From the NCBI RefSeq assembly GCF_007994135.1, contig NZ_VLKF01000001.1, forward strand, positions 2,418,001-2,482,000: a stretch of DNA of 64,000 nt, read 5' to 3'. The notes below the pieces were generated by a model, which had not been told where the DNA came from, searched no databases, and saw only the letters and a list, made by a program, of their open reading frames with translations. Positions 8,768 to 17,948 of the stretch are shown piece after piece. This DNA comes from Modestobacter roseus (GTDB taxonomy: Bacteria > Actinomycetota > Actinomycetes > Mycobacteriales > Geodermatophilaceae). A program made the translations under genes and the position numbers. The number at the start of each line of letters is the position of its first letter. Positions within the stretch are counted from its first letter, which is position 1.

Positions 8768-8959
8768 TCACCCGCCGGAGCGGTCCCGCGAACGCCCCGC
8801 ACGACGGGCATCGCGCCGGCGCCCGAGCCAGCGGATCAGCCGGGCGACCGCCAGGTCCGGGCCCGCCGCGTTGCCCACGCTCGCCTGCTCGCCCAGGAAC
8901 CCGCCGTTCGGGTCGTGCCGCCCGTCCCGGCCCCAGGGGCCGCGGTCCAGTGTGCCCAT
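8768..8959 (-). CDS. Small hypothetical protein (63 aa)
   Basis: Short frame starting MGTLDRGPWGRDGRHDPNGG. The ATG has a GGAGG Shine-Dalgarno five bases upstream, which is unusually good for a chance frame, and the first half has balanced composition (LGEQASVGNAAGPDLAVARL). The C-terminus is Arg-rich (WLGRRRDARRAGRSRDRSGG). I do not recognise a family. It is convergent with the second glycosylase, 13 bp from its stop. It may be real or a GC-rich chance frame. Confidence 0.5.
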   Translation of the reverse strand: MGTLDRGPWGRDGRHDPNGGFLGEQASVGNAAGPDLAVARLIRWLGRRRDARRAGRSRDRSGG

Positions 8960-9063
8960 CGTCGCCTCCGTGGTCCGGGTGCTCTCACCCGGCTGCCTCG
9001 CCCGGCTGCCTGCGTCGGGCCGAGTGTGCCGTACCGGGACGCACCGCGGGCCGATCCGGGACC

Positions 9064-9117
9064 GGACACGGCACCGCCCGGTGCCGGACGACGTCCGGGA
9101 CCGGGCGGTGCGTGTCC
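9064..9117 (-). terminator. Strong GC-rich hairpin downstream of pspA
   Basis: Arms GGACACGGCACCGCCCGGT and ACCGGGCGGTGCGTGTCC pair over about 18 bp with one bulged base, and an inner CCGGA/TCCGG stem closes the loop. It lies 14 bp past the pspA stop on the transcribed strand. No T-tract follows, as is common for actinobacterial terminators. Confidence 0.6.
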
Positions 9118-9130
9118 TGCGTGTGCGGGC

Positions 9131-9991
9131 TCAGGCCTGCTCGGGCCGCTCGGCCGGCTGGGCGGCCGGCTGCTGCTCGGTGCCGGGGACGGCGTCGGTG
9201 CCCTGCTCGATGGCCGCGGCCTGCTGCCCGCCGGTGACCGCCTGCTGCCCGGTGCCGCCGGCACCCTGCTGTCCGGCCATCGCGGCGCGGATCTCGGCGA
9301 GCCGGGAGGAGCCGGCCACGTCGAGGGTCGCCTTCTGCACGTCGAGCATCCGGCCCTCGACCGAGTTCTGCGCCAGCTCCGCCTGGCCCAGGGCGTTGGC
9401 GTACCGGGACTCGATCTTGTCGCGCACCTCGCCGAGGCTCGGCGTGTTGCCCGGCGCGGACAGCTCGTTGACCTGACGCAGCGAGTCCGAGACCCGCTCC
9501 TGCATCTTGGCCTGCTCCAGCTGGGACAGCAGCTTCGTGCGCTCGGCGAGGGTGGTCTGCAGCCGCATCCGGCTGGTCTCCACCGCGCCCTTGGCCTGCT
9601 CGGCGGCCTGCAGCGCCTCGTCGTGGCTGCGCTTGAGGTCCTCCATCGCCTGCTCGGCGCTGACCAGCTGGGTGGCGAACGCCTGGGCCGCCTGCTCGTA
9701 CTCGGCGGCCTTCGCCGCGTCACCGGCAGCCCGGGTCTGGTCGGCCAGCACGAGCGCCTGCCGGGCGGACGCCTGCATCTGCTCGACCTCGCTCAGCTGC
9801 CGGTTGAGCCGCATCTCCAGCTGACGCTGGTTGCCCAGCACCGCGGCGGCCTGGTTGGCCAGCGCCTGGTGCCGCTGCTGCTCTGCCTCGATGGCCTGCG
9901 AGATCTGGACCTTGGGGTCCGCACGCTGGTCGATCTGCTGGTTGGCCGACGCCGTCAGGTACTTCCACAGCTTCACGAACGGGTTGGGCAT
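9131..9991 (-). CDS. pspA: PspA/IM30 (phage shock protein A) family protein
   Basis: A 286-residue, mostly helical, Gln/Ala/Glu-rich protein starting [21 protein letters not shown], with AGGAGG before the ATG. The long coiled coil (about residues 25-225, for example [20 protein letters not shown]) and the [18 protein letters not shown] segment match PspA/IM30, the ESCRT-III-like membrane-stress effectors that coat the inner membrane. The tail (about 230-286) is low-complexity Gly/Gln/Ala. In mycobacteria the homologous 35-kDa antigen gene directly follows clgR. Here the two are separated by about 9 kb holding pgi, the trehalose importer and other genes. A hairpin ends the transcription unit. 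Confidence 0.85.
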   Translation of the reverse strand: MPNPFVKLWKYLTASANQQIDQRADPKVQISQAIEAEQQRHQALANQAAAVLGNQRQLEMRLNRQLSEVEQMQASARQALVLADQTRAAGDAAKAAEYEQAAQAFATQLVSAEQAMEDLKRSHDEALQAAEQAKGAVETSRMRLQTTLAERTKLLSQLEQAKMQERVSDSLRQVNELSAPGNTPSLGEVRDKIESRYANALGQAELAQNSVEGRMLDVQKATLDVAGSSRLAEIRAAMAGQQGAGGTGQQAVTGGQQAAAIEQGTDAVPGTEQQPAAQPAERPEQA

Positions 9992-10120
9992 GGCTCCTCC
10001 TGTCCGGCGCGCCGGCCCGCCGGGAGGCGGTGGGGCGCGGCACGGGCGACGTCGTCATCGATCATCGTCCCAGTCGGTCGCGGAGGTCAGCCACCGCAGC
10101 CCTCCGGGCGTCGTGCTGGT

Positions 10121-10155
10121 GTTCCCGGGGCGTGCGCGGGGGCACGCCCGGGAAC
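10121..10155 (-). terminator. Hairpin downstream of pgi
   Basis: Inverted repeat GTTCCCGGGGCGTGC / GGCACGCCCGGGAAC with a five-base loop and one bulge, 15 bp past the pgi stop on the minus strand. Likely a rho-independent or stabilising terminator lacking a clear T-tract. Confidence 0.55.
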
Positions 10156-10169
10156 AGCCGGGGCCTGCG

Positions 10170-11798
10170 TCAGACGGGGCGGTTGCGCAGCCGGCGGTAG
10201 TGCTCGACCAGGGCGACCGTCGAGTCGTCCTGGTCGATCTCCGGCGCGTCCTCGCTGGTCAGCGCGGGGGCGAGCTGGCGGGCCATGACCTTGCCCAGCT
10301 CCACGCCCCACTGGTCGAAGGAGTCGATCTGCCAGATGACGCCCTCGGTGAAGACGGTGTGCTCGTAGAAGGCCACCAGCTGCCCCAGCGTCGACGGGGT
10401 GAGCTTCGGCGCGAGGATCGTCGTCGACGGCCGGTTGCCCGGCATGACCTTGTGCGGGACGACGTCGGCGGCGGTGCCGTCGGCGGCGACCTCCTCCGCG
10501 GTCTTGCCGAAGGCCAGGGCCGCGCTCTGCGCGAACATGTTGGCCATCAGCAGGTCGTGCATGTCGCCGATGTCGTGGTTGGGCTCGCCGAACCCGATGA
10601 AGTCCGACGGGATCAGCGACGTGCCCTGGTGCAGCAGCTGGTGGAACGCGTGCTGGCCGTTGGTGCCCGGCTCCCCCCAGTAGACCTCGCCGGTGGTGGT
10701 GCTGACGGGCTCGCCGTCCCAGGTGACCGACTTGCCGTTGCTCTCCATGGTCAGCTGCTGCAGGTAGGCCGGCAGCCGGGACAGGTACTGGCTGTAGGGC
10801 AGCACGGCGTGGGTCTGCGCGCCGAAGAAGCTCGTGTACCAGACGTTGAGCAGGCCCTGGAGCACCGGGAGGTTCTCCGCCAGCGGGGTGCGGCGGAAGT
10901 GCTCGTCGACGGCGTGGAAGCCGGCGAGCATCTCGTCGTAGCCGGCCGGCCCGATGGCGACCATCAGCGCGAGCCCGACGGCCGAGGTGAAGGAGTACCG
11001 GCCACCCACCCAGTCCCAGAACCCGAACATGTTCTCGGTGTCGATGCCGAACTCGGCGACGGCGTCGGCGTTGGTGGAGACGGCGACGAAGTGCTTCGCC
11101 ACTGCGGACTCGTCGGCGCCGGAGGCCAGCAGCCAGTCGCGGGCGGCCGTCGCGTTGGTCAGCGTCTCCAGGGTGGTGAAGGTCTTGGAGCAGACGACGA
11201 ACAGCGTGGTCGCCGGGTCCAGGTCCCGGGTCTTCTCCGCGAAGTCGGTCGGGTCGATGTTGGACACGAACCGGGCGGTGAGGCCGCGGTCGCTGTAGTC
11301 GGCCAGCGCCGTGTAGGCCATCGCCGGGCCGAGGTCGGAGCCACCGATGCCGATGTTGACCACCGCGCGGATCCGCTCGCCGGTGTGCCCGGTCCACTCC
11401 CCCGACCGCACCCGGTCGGCGAAGCCGCGCATCTTCGCCAGCACCTCGTGCACGTCCGCGGCCACGTCCTGGCCGTCGACGACCAGTTCCTGGCCGGCGG
11501 GGGCGCGCAGCGCGACGTGCAGGACCGCGCGGTCCTCGGTGGTGTTGATGTGCTCGCCGCGGAACATCGCCTCGATGCGCTCGGGCAGCCCGGCGCGCTC
11601 GGCGAGGGCGGCCAGCAGCCGCACCGTCTCGTCGGTGACCCGGTGCTTGGACCAGTCGACGTGCAGGTCGCCGGCGGTCCCGGTGAGCCGGTGGCCCCGG
11701 CCCGGGTCGTCGCTGAACAGCTGCCGCAGGGTCGCGCCCTCGATGGTGGCGTGGTGGGCGGCGAGCGCACCCCACTCGTCGGTCGCGGTGATGTCCAA
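10170..11798 (-). CDS. pgi: Glucose-6-phosphate isomerase
   Basis: A 542-residue enzyme of glycolysis and gluconeogenesis interconverting glucose-6-phosphate and fructose-6-phosphate in the cytoplasm. The start is a TTG (11796-11798) five bases after AGGAGG, giving [21 protein letters not shown]; upstream GTG starts lack a ribosome binding site. Family signatures are complete: GIGGSDLGP (phosphate binding), the [13 protein letters not shown] segment, [14 protein letters not shown], and the C-terminal Lys in [18 protein letters not shown]. Length is as in other bacterial Pgi proteins. It is flanked on both sides by hairpins, so it is probably a single-gene transcription unit between pspA and the sugar importer. 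Confidence 0.96.
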   Translation of the reverse strand: MDITATDEWGALAAHHATIEGATLRQLFSDDPGRGHRLTGTAGDLHVDWSKHRVTDETVRLLAALAERAGLPERIEAMFRGEHINTTEDRAVLHVALRAPAGQELVVDGQDVAADVHEVLAKMRGFADRVRSGEWTGHTGERIRAVVNIGIGGSDLGPAMAYTALADYSDRGLTARFVSNIDPTDFAEKTRDLDPATTLFVVCSKTFTTLETLTNATAARDWLLASGADESAVAKHFVAVSTNADAVAEFGIDTENMFGFWDWVGGRYSFTSAVGLALMVAIGPAGYDEMLAGFHAVDEHFRRTPLAENLPVLQGLLNVWYTSFFGAQTHAVLPYSQYLSRLPAYLQQLTMESNGKSVTWDGEPVSTTTGEVYWGEPGTNGQHAFHQLLHQGTSLIPSDFIGFGEPNHDIGDMHDLLMANMFAQSAALAFGKTAEEVAADGTAADVVPHKVMPGNRPSTTILAPKLTPSTLGQLVAFYEHTVFTEGVIWQIDSFDQWGVELGKVMARQLAPALTSEDAPEIDQDDSTVALVEHYRRLRNRPV

Positions 11799-11887
11799 AG
11801 CTGCCTCCTGGGTCGACCGAGGTCCGTCCCGACACAGGTGTGCACCACCGGGTCCGGACAAACGCTGCGGGGGCAGCATGCCGCACC

Positions 11888-11924
11888 GGGGCCACCGGTC
11901 CCCACCCGGGGAACCGGTGACCCC
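11888..11924 (-). terminator. Hairpin downstream of sugC
   Basis: Inverted repeat GGGGCCACCGGTCCCC / GGGGAACCGGTGACCCC, ten bases past the sugC stop on the minus strand, between sugC and pgi. It probably ends the lpqY-sugABC transcript. Confidence 0.5.
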
Positions 11925-11933
11925 GCAGCCGGG

Positions 11934-13196
11934 TCAGGCGGCGCTGTTGCTGCGCTCGCTGATCGAGCCCTGGGCGTCGGCGACCTGCTCCTCGCGGTCC
12001 TGGGCGGCCATCCGGGTCAGCTCGGCACCGGCCTCGGCATCACGGGTGAGGTTCTCCCCCGACGCCGGGTCGAAGACGTGCACCTTGCGGCTGTCCAGCC
12101 AGAACTCCGCGTCGCGCCCCTCCCGGATCCGGCTGGTCGCATCGATGGACACGATCGCCTGGGTACGGAGCTCCTCGGCGTCCAGTTCGCGGGACAGGTC
12201 GCGCAGCTGCGCGCGGATCTCCTCGGGGGCCTCGTAGGGGATGTAGGCGAACTGCGAGTCGCCCAGCCACTCGGTGACGTCGACCCGGGCGGTGAACACC
12301 GAGCCCAGCGGCCGCTTCGCCTCGTCGACCAGCGAGGCGTCCTCGAAGTACTCCGGCCGGATGCCCACCAGCAGCACGTCGCGCCCGGCCACGGCGGCGG
12401 CCCGGCGCTCGTCGAGCTCGATCTGCCCGAACGGCGTCGTCAGCGTGCGGTCGTCCAGCGTGGCGGGCAGGAAGTTCATCGGCGGGGAGCCGATGAAGCC
12501 GGCGACGAACAGGTTGACCGGCTGCTCGTAGAGCTCCCGCGGCGAGGCGACCTGCTGGATCTTGCCCTTGCGCAGCACGCAGACCCGGTCGCCGAGCGTC
12601 ATCGCCTCGGTCTGGTCGTGGGTGACGTACACCGTGGTGATGCCCAGCCGGCGCTGCAGCCGGCTGATCTCGGTGCGCATCTGGCCGCGCAGCTTGGCGT
12701 CGAGGTTGGACAACGGCTCGTCGAAGAGGAACGCCTCCGCCTGGCGCACGATGGCCCGGCCCATCGCCACCCGCTGGCGCTGACCGCCGGACAGGTTGGC
12801 CGGCTTGCGCTCCAGGTGCTCGTGCAGCTCCAGGACGTCGGCGGCCTCGTTGACCCGCTTCTGCACCTCGGCGTCGTCGACCTTGGACAGCCGCAGCGGG
12901 AAGGCGATGTTCTCGAACACCGTCAGGTGCGGGTAGAGCGCGTAGTTCTGGAAGACCATCGACAGGTTGCGCTCCCGCGGGGCCAGGTCGTTGACCCGCT
13001 TGCCGCCGATGACCATGTCGCCGCTGGTGATGTCCTCCAGCCCGACGATCATCCGCAGCAGGGTCGACTTCCCGCAGCCGGAGGGGCCGACCAGGATCAT
13101 GAACTCGCCGTCGGCGATGTCCAGGCTGACGTCGTTCACCGCGGGGAACCCGTCGCCGTACTTCTTGACGATGCTCTTCATCTCGATGGAGGCCAT
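11934..13196 (-). CDS. sugC: Trehalose ABC importer, ATP-binding subunit SugC
   Basis: A 420-residue MalK-type ATPase. Walker A GPSGCGKST (residues 37-45), the Q-loop in MVFQNYALYPHLTV, signature LSGGQRQRV and Walker B FLFDEPLSNLDAKLRGQ are all present. They are followed by a C-terminal OB-fold regulatory region (about 240-380) as in UgpC/MsmK/SugC. It drives uptake of trehalose or a related disaccharide by hydrolysing ATP on the cytoplasmic face. It is the last gene of an lpqY-sugA-sugB-sugC operon in exactly the mycobacterial order, 63 bp after sugB. A hairpin lies just downstream. MalK-like ATPases can serve several importers, so it may not be specific to this one. Confidence 0.93.
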   Translation of the reverse strand: MASIEMKSIVKKYGDGFPAVNDVSLDIADGEFMILVGPSGCGKSTLLRMIVGLEDITSGDMVIGGKRVNDLAPRERNLSMVFQNYALYPHLTVFENIAFPLRLSKVDDAEVQKRVNEAADVLELHEHLERKPANLSGGQRQRVAMGRAIVRQAEAFLFDEPLSNLDAKLRGQMRTEISRLQRRLGITTVYVTHDQTEAMTLGDRVCVLRKGKIQQVASPRELYEQPVNLFVAGFIGSPPMNFLPATLDDRTLTTPFGQIELDERRAAAVAGRDVLLVGIRPEYFEDASLVDEAKRPLGSVFTARVDVTEWLGDSQFAYIPYEAPEEIRAQLRDLSRELDAEELRTQAIVSIDATSRIREGRDAEFWLDSRKVHVFDPASGENLTRDAEAGAELTRMAAQDREEQVADAQGSISERSNSAA

Positions 13197-13259
13197 CGGT
13201 GTCCGTTCCCTTCGTGGGGTGGGGATGCAGTTCGCTGGATGGCGCGCTGACCGGGCGGC

Positions 13260-14093
13260 TCAGCCCTTGACGGCGCCGTTGGTGAGGCCGGCGACGATGC
13301 GCCGCTGGAAGAGCAGCACCAGGACGACGACCGGGATGGTGACGATCACCGCGGCGGCGGCGATGGCGCCGGTCGGGTCCTCGAACTGCGAGGCGCCGGA
13401 GAACAGACCCAGTGCGGCCGGCACCGGCCGGGACGCCTCGGTGGAGGTGAGCGAGATGCCGTAGACGAAGTCGTTCCAGGCGATGAAGAACGCGATGATC
13501 GCCGTGGTGAAGACCCCGGGTGCGGCCAGCGGGACGATCACCTTGCGGAACGCCTGCCAGGTGGTCGCGCCGTCGACCTGGGCGGCCTGCTCCATCTCCC
13601 AGGGGATCTCCCGGAAGAACGCCGACATGGTCCAGATCGAGATCGGCAGGGTCAGCGACAGGTACGGGATGATCAGCCCCGGCCAGGTGTCGTACAGGCC
13701 GATGTTCCGCCACAGGTTGAACAGCGGCGTGACGATGGAGATGACCGGGAAGATCGCCACCGCCAGCGCGGTGCCGAGGATGAACTTCTTGCCGGGGAAG
13801 TCCAGCCGGGCGATGGCGTAGGCGGCGAACATCGACAGGATGCAGGAGATGAACGTCGCGATCAGGCAGATGCCGAACGAGTTGCGCAGCGCCGGCAGGA
13901 ACAGGTCACTGGCCCCGCCGGTGAGGATCAGCGAGTAGTTCTCCGTCGTCGGGCTGCTCGGGAAGAACGACTCGTTGGCCAGGTCGCTGGGCGCCTTGAA
14001 CGACAGCGACACGATCCAGGCGATCGGGGCCAGGCAGTACAGCACGATGGCGAAGCCCGCGACGATCCACCAGGTGCGTTCCTTCGTGGACAT
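13260..14093 (-). CDS. sugB: Trehalose ABC importer, permease SugB
   Basis: A 277-residue MalG-type permease starting MSTKERTWWIVAGFAIVLYC. Six membrane helices are visible. The cytoplasmic EAA loop reads EMEQAAQVDGATTWQAFRKVIVPLAAPG and the protein ends in LLFQRRIVAGLTNGAVKG. From memory this is nearly identical to the C-terminus of M. tuberculosis SugB. Its ATG overlaps the sugA stop by one base (TGATG), so the two are translationally coupled. It forms the membrane channel with SugA. Confidence 0.93.
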   Translation of the reverse strand: MSTKERTWWIVAGFAIVLYCLAPIAWIVSLSFKAPSDLANESFFPSSPTTENYSLILTGGASDLFLPALRNSFGICLIATFISCILSMFAAYAIARLDFPGKKFILGTALAVAIFPVISIVTPLFNLWRNIGLYDTWPGLIIPYLSLTLPISIWTMSAFFREIPWEMEQAAQVDGATTWQAFRKVIVPLAAPGVFTTAIIAFFIAWNDFVYGISLTSTEASRPVPAALGLFSGASQFEDPTGAIAAAAVIVTIPVVVLVLLFQRRIVAGLTNGAVKG

Positions 14094-15055
14094 CAGCTGT
14101 CCCCCCTCGTCTGCGACAGGTCGACCTTGAAGCCCTTGATGAAGCTGAACGCGATGAGCACCACCGCGAGGAACAGCAGCACCGAGACCGCCGACCCGAG
14201 GCCGATCTCCAGCCGCGAGATGGTCTGCCGGTAGGCGAGGAACGAGACCGACTCGGTCGCGTTCGCGCCGCCGGTCATGATGAAGATGCTGTCGAAGACC
14301 CGGAAGGCGTCCAGGGTGCGGAACAGCAGCGCGACCATGATCGCGGCCTTCATGTTGGGCAGGGTGACCTTGCGCATCCGCTGCCACCAGGTCGCACCGT
14401 CGACCTTCGCCGCCTCCTGCAGCACCTCCGGCACCTGGGCCAGGCCGGCCAGCAGGAGCAGCGAGATGAACGGCGTGGTCTTCCAGATCTCGGCCAGGCA
14501 GATGACGAACAGCGAGCTCCAGGTGCCACCGAACCAGTCGGTGTCGGCACCGATCCCGGGGATCCAGCCGAACCAGCTGTTGATGAACCCGGTCTGGATG
14601 TCGAAGGCGAACTGCCAGGCGAACGCCGAGACGACGGTGATGACCGCGTACGGGATCAGGATCGCCGCGCGGAGCACCGGACGGATCGAGCTCAGCGCCT
14701 TCGCCATCACCAGCGCCAGGGCGAACCCGAGCACCAGCTCCACGGCGACGGTGACCGCGGTGATGAACAGCGTGACCAGGATGGCCCGCCACCACAGCCA
14801 GTCGGTGAGGATCACGAAGTAGTTCGAGAACCCGGTGAACGACCGGTTGTCCGGGTCGGTGAGCCGGAAGTCGAACAGCGAGTCGTAGAACGCCTGGGCG
14901 ATCGGGTAGGCGGTCACCAGCAGCATGACCACGAGGGCGGGGCCGGCCAGCAACCAGCCCAGCCGCCGCTCGCTGCGGGTCCGGTCGCTCGCCTTCCCGT
15001 CGGGGGCGGAGACCGGGGTGGTCTTCTCCGCCGGGGGCAGCGTCGTGGTGCTCAC
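14093..15055 (-). CDS. sugA: Trehalose ABC importer, permease SugA
   Basis: A 320-residue MalF-type permease starting at GTG (15053-15055), which overlaps the lpqY stop by four bases (GTGA). After a polar N-terminus of about 30 residues come six membrane helices. The EAA loop is LQEAAKVDGATWWQRMRKVTLPNMKAA, preceded by EIWKTTPFISLLLLAGLAQVPE and followed by ALLFRTLDAFRVFDSIFIMTGG. These segments are highly similar, from memory, to SugA of M. tuberculosis, which supports trehalose as the substrate. It pairs with SugB. Confidence 0.93.
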   Translation of the reverse strand: MSTTTLPPAEKTTPVSAPDGKASDRTRSERRLGWLLAGPALVVMLLVTAYPIAQAFYDSLFDFRLTDPDNRSFTGFSNYFVILTDWLWWRAILVTLFITAVTVAVELVLGFALALVMAKALSSIRPVLRAAILIPYAVITVVSAFAWQFAFDIQTGFINSWFGWIPGIGADTDWFGGTWSSLFVICLAEIWKTTPFISLLLLAGLAQVPEVLQEAAKVDGATWWQRMRKVTLPNMKAAIMVALLFRTLDAFRVFDSIFIMTGGANATESVSFLAYRQTISRLEIGLGSAVSVLLFLAVVLIAFSFIKGFKVDLSQTRGDS

Positions 15056-16410
15056 AGCAGCTCCTCCTTCCGCAGGACTGCGTTGATCAGTTCGGTGGCC
15101 TCTTCCGGCGTCCGCTCCGGGTTCACCGACGACGGCGGGTGGTAGACGCGCTGGATGCCCCCGGACACCTCGCTGTAGTACGGCGTCTGCGGCCGGGGGG
15201 CAGCCAGTTCCAGGGAGTCCCGGATGGTGGGCGCCATCGGGAACTGCTCCAGCACCTCCGGGTCGTCGTAGACCGCGGTGTCCGACGCCGGGTTGCCGTT
15301 GCTGACGAAGTAGTACGCCTGGTTCTCCGTCGAGGTGATGCACTCGGTCGCCTCGTAGGCGAGGTCGACGTTGTCGCTGAAGGCGCCGACGCCGAGGTTG
15401 ATCCCGCCGTAGGGCGGCGCGGCCGGGGTGTCCTCGTCGACCCGCGGGTAGATCGCCCAGCCGTAGTCCTCGGGCACCGAGGCGTCCATGGTCCCGTCCT
15501 CCACGGCGGCCAGGGCGCGGGGGTAGATGAACGGGTAGTTCACGTTGAACCCGCCGTCGGGGCCCTCGAACGCGGTTGCGGTGGAGTCCTCGTTCGCCGT
15601 GGACAGCGCCGGGCCGGCCGTGCCGCTGGTGGCGATCATCTGCATCACCTCGGTGGCGCGGACCCCTGCCTCGGACGTCAGACCCAGCTCGATCGCCGAC
15701 GGGTCGGTGGAGTTCTCCTGGATGATCGAGCCGCCGGCGGATTCGATGAGCGCGTTGAACCAGACGGTCAGCGCCTCGGCGCGGATGCCCTGCACGCCGA
15801 CCTGCACGCCCTGCTCCTGGGCCGCCGCCACGACCTCGTCCCAGGTGACCGGCTCGCTCATGTCCAGCCCGGCCGCCTCGGCGACCGACTCGCGGTACCA
15901 GAGCAGCTGGGTGTTCGCCCAGAACGGGACGGCGACCAGCTCGTCGTCCCACGTCGAGCCCTCGATGGCGCTGTCGACCACGTCCTCGGTCACCCGTTCG
16001 GCGACGTCCTCGGGCACCGGCGCGAGGAACCCGGCCTCGGCGAACTCGGGGATGAACGGCGGGTCGAGGCTCATGATGTCGATCGAGGAGTCGTTGGCCG
16101 CCAGCCGCCGGATCAGCTGCTCCCGTTGCTGGGACGCCTCGCGGGGCAGGACCGCCGTCTCGATCGTGTACCGACCCCCGGCCGCCTCGGTGCAGCGCGC
16201 CGCGATCTCCGCTTGCCCCCCGGAGTCGGGGTTGGTGTACCAGGTCAGCGTGGGCGTGCCGCCCCCGTCACTGCCACAGGCGGCGAGCGCCGAGGTGAGC
16301 ACCACGGCCGCGGCGGCACCGCCCAGACCGCGCCTCAACCGCCCCCGGTGTGCCGCCCGCCCCGGGCCCGCCCGCTCTCCGTCGACACCGACCTTGCGAA
16401 CGTCGCGCAC
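15052..16410 (-). CDS. lpqY: Trehalose-binding lipoprotein LpqY
   Basis: A 452-residue extracellular solute-binding protein, the first gene of the importer operon. The GTG start has GGAGG nine bases upstream. The N-terminal 44 residues form an Arg-rich, then hydrophobic signal ending in the lipobox LAAC, so Cys45 would be lipidated. Segments such as LTWYTNPDSGG, ELVAVPFWANTQLLWYRESVAEAAG and FNVNYPFIYPRALAAVEDG match family 1 (MalE-like) binding proteins and specifically the LpqY type. In mycobacteria LpqY-SugABC recycles trehalose released from cell-wall mycolate esters. In an organism without mycolates it would scavenge environmental trehalose, a compatible solute. The start lies 79 bp from the next upstream gene, so a promoter is likely there. 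Confidence 0.92.
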   Translation of the reverse strand: MRDVRKVGVDGERAGPGRAAHRGRLRRGLGGAAAAVVLTSALAACGSDGGGTPTLTWYTNPDSGGQAEIAARCTEAAGGRYTIETAVLPREASQQREQLIRRLAANDSSIDIMSLDPPFIPEFAEAGFLAPVPEDVAERVTEDVVDSAIEGSTWDDELVAVPFWANTQLLWYRESVAEAAGLDMSEPVTWDEVVAAAQEQGVQVGVQGIRAEALTVWFNALIESAGGSIIQENSTDPSAIELGLTSEAGVRATEVMQMIATSGTAGPALSTANEDSTATAFEGPDGGFNVNYPFIYPRALAAVEDGTMDASVPEDYGWAIYPRVDEDTPAAPPYGGINLGVGAFSDNVDLAYEATECITSTENQAYYFVSNGNPASDTAVYDDPEVLEQFPMAPTIRDSLELAAPRPQTPYYSEVSGGIQRVYHPPSSVNPERTPEEATELINAVLRKEELL

Positions 16411-16489
16411 CGTCCACCGCCTCCGTTGGCGCCGGGGCGATCCGATGATCGCCGTGGATCTCGGAGAGTGGCCCAGGCCACAGGGGCTG

Positions 16490-17761
16490 TCAAACGGACG
16501 GAGACCCCCCGGTGACCATCGCCGTGCCGACCGCCGAACGGTGGGCCATGACCGACGGCGTGGTCAGCACCTCGGGCAGCCGGGGCAGCTCGTGCTGGAC
16601 GTAGGAGCGGGCGGCCGTCCAGGTGCCGACGTCGAAGCCGGCCTGCTCGGAGAGGAACCAGCGGTGCTCCAGCACCTCGTGGAAGACCTCCGCCGGGGCG
16701 AGCCGGCCGGCCAGCTCCTCGGGGACCGCCCCGATCACCGGCTGGTAGACCTCGGCCAGCCAGCGGTGGCCGGCGACCGTCTCGGGCACCGGCTCCCCGG
16801 CCCGCTGCTCGAGGTAGGCCCGGTAGGAGCGGACGTCGTTGAGCAGCCGCCTGGCCTGGTTCTCCTGCACCTCCAGCCCGGTCAGCCGGAACAGCTCGCG
16901 GCGGTTCTCCCCCGGCTCGGCGACCCGGGTCTCCACCCGCAGCCGGGCACCCTCCGCGGAGGTGATCAGCTCGATCTCGCCGACGTCGAAGCCCAGCTCG
17001 TTGATCCGGGCCAGTCGCTCGGCAACCCGGATGGCGGACTCGTCGAGCCGGAAGACCTCCTCCCGGGTCACCTCGTCCCACAGCGCCTCGTAGCGCTCGG
17101 GGAGGCAGTTGGCGACCTCCAGCGGGTCGATCTCCTCCGGCAGCAGCTCACCCGCCTGCAGGTCCATCAGCTCGGCACCCACCCGTTCCCGGGCCAGCTC
17201 GACGTCGTAGGTCCGCAGGCCCCGGGACAGCTGCGGGTGCCGCTCGGCGGTCTCGGCGTCGACCAGGTAGGCGGTGTAGGCCCCGGCGTCCAGCCGGAAC
17301 AGGGTGTTCGACAGCGAGCAGTCGCCCCAGTAGACGCCGGCCAGGTGCAGTCGCACGAGCAGCTGCACCAGGGTGTCCAGCAACCGCTCGGCCGAGTCTC
17401 CGGCCCGCGCGCCGGAGAACAGGTAGCGGTAGGACATCGAGTACTCGAGGTACCGGGTGACCAGCACCGCCTCCAGCCCGTCCGGCCGGTCGACGCAGAT
17501 GCCGAGCACCGAGACCGAGGGCAGGCCCTCCCCCTCGAACTCGGTCAGCAGCGCGTACTCGTGCCGGGCCAGCGGCTCGGCGATCTCCTTGAGCGCGTAC
17601 ACCCGGCCCTCGGCGACGGTGAAGCGCACGACGTGCCGGGAGATGCCGCGCTGCGGGACGTCGAGCAGCAGGCTCTCGTCCCACTCCTCCAGCGGCTGGT
17701 CCCAGGGCAGGGCCAGCAGCTCGGCGGCCTCGGTGGCCGGTGGGCGGAAGAGGAACCGCAT
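16490..17761 (-). CDS. DUF4032 protein with kinase-like fold
   Basis: A 423-residue protein starting MRFLFRPPATEAAELLALPW, ATG preceded by GGAG. The N-terminal half resembles a lipopolysaccharide-kinase-type fold. It has VYALKEIAEPLARHEYALLTEFE (possible ATP-lysine and alpha-C Glu), GVYWGDCSLSNTLFRLD (a degenerate HxDxxxxN catalytic loop with D and N present) and TAYLVDAETAE (a DFG-like metal-binding Asp). The C-terminal half (about 230-423) is the DUF4032 region typical of actinobacteria. The substrate is unknown. It is directly upstream of lpqY-sugABC on the same strand with an 80 bp gap, so a link to sugar use is possible but unproved. Confidence 0.8.
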   Translation of the reverse strand: MRFLFRPPATEAAELLALPWDQPLEEWDESLLLDVPQRGISRHVVRFTVAEGRVYALKEIAEPLARHEYALLTEFEGEGLPSVSVLGICVDRPDGLEAVLVTRYLEYSMSYRYLFSGARAGDSAERLLDTLVQLLVRLHLAGVYWGDCSLSNTLFRLDAGAYTAYLVDAETAERHPQLSRGLRTYDVELARERVGAELMDLQAGELLPEEIDPLEVANCLPERYEALWDEVTREEVFRLDESAIRVAERLARINELGFDVGEIELITSAEGARLRVETRVAEPGENRRELFRLTGLEVQENQARRLLNDVRSYRAYLEQRAGEPVPETVAGHRWLAEVYQPVIGAVPEELAGRLAPAEVFHEVLEHRWFLSEQAGFDVGTWTAARSYVQHELPRLPEVLTTPSVMAHRSAVGTAMVTGGSPSV

Positions 17762-17858
17762 CAGGTGCTCCAGAGGGTGTGCGGACGGCGGATCGGCCGG
17801 TGCTGGGCGGGACGCCGTCGTCCTGGCCTCACGATGCCACGGCGCCGCCCGCCCACGA

Positions 17859-17918
17859 GGCACAGGAAGCTCTGCACCCGGTTCCAGCCGCGAGACCGGG
17901 TGCAAAGCCCCCTGTGCC
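17859..17918 (-). terminator. Two-tier stem-loop downstream of the TetR gene
   Basis: Outer arms GGCACAGG / CCTGTGCC and inner arms TGCACCCGGT / ACCGGGTGCA form a 60-nt stem-loop between the TetR stop (17949) and the DUF4032 start (17761). It reads as a terminator or attenuator on the minus strand. Confidence 0.55.
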
Positions 17919-17948
17919 AGATGGGACGGGGGCGGGAGCGGGAGCGGC

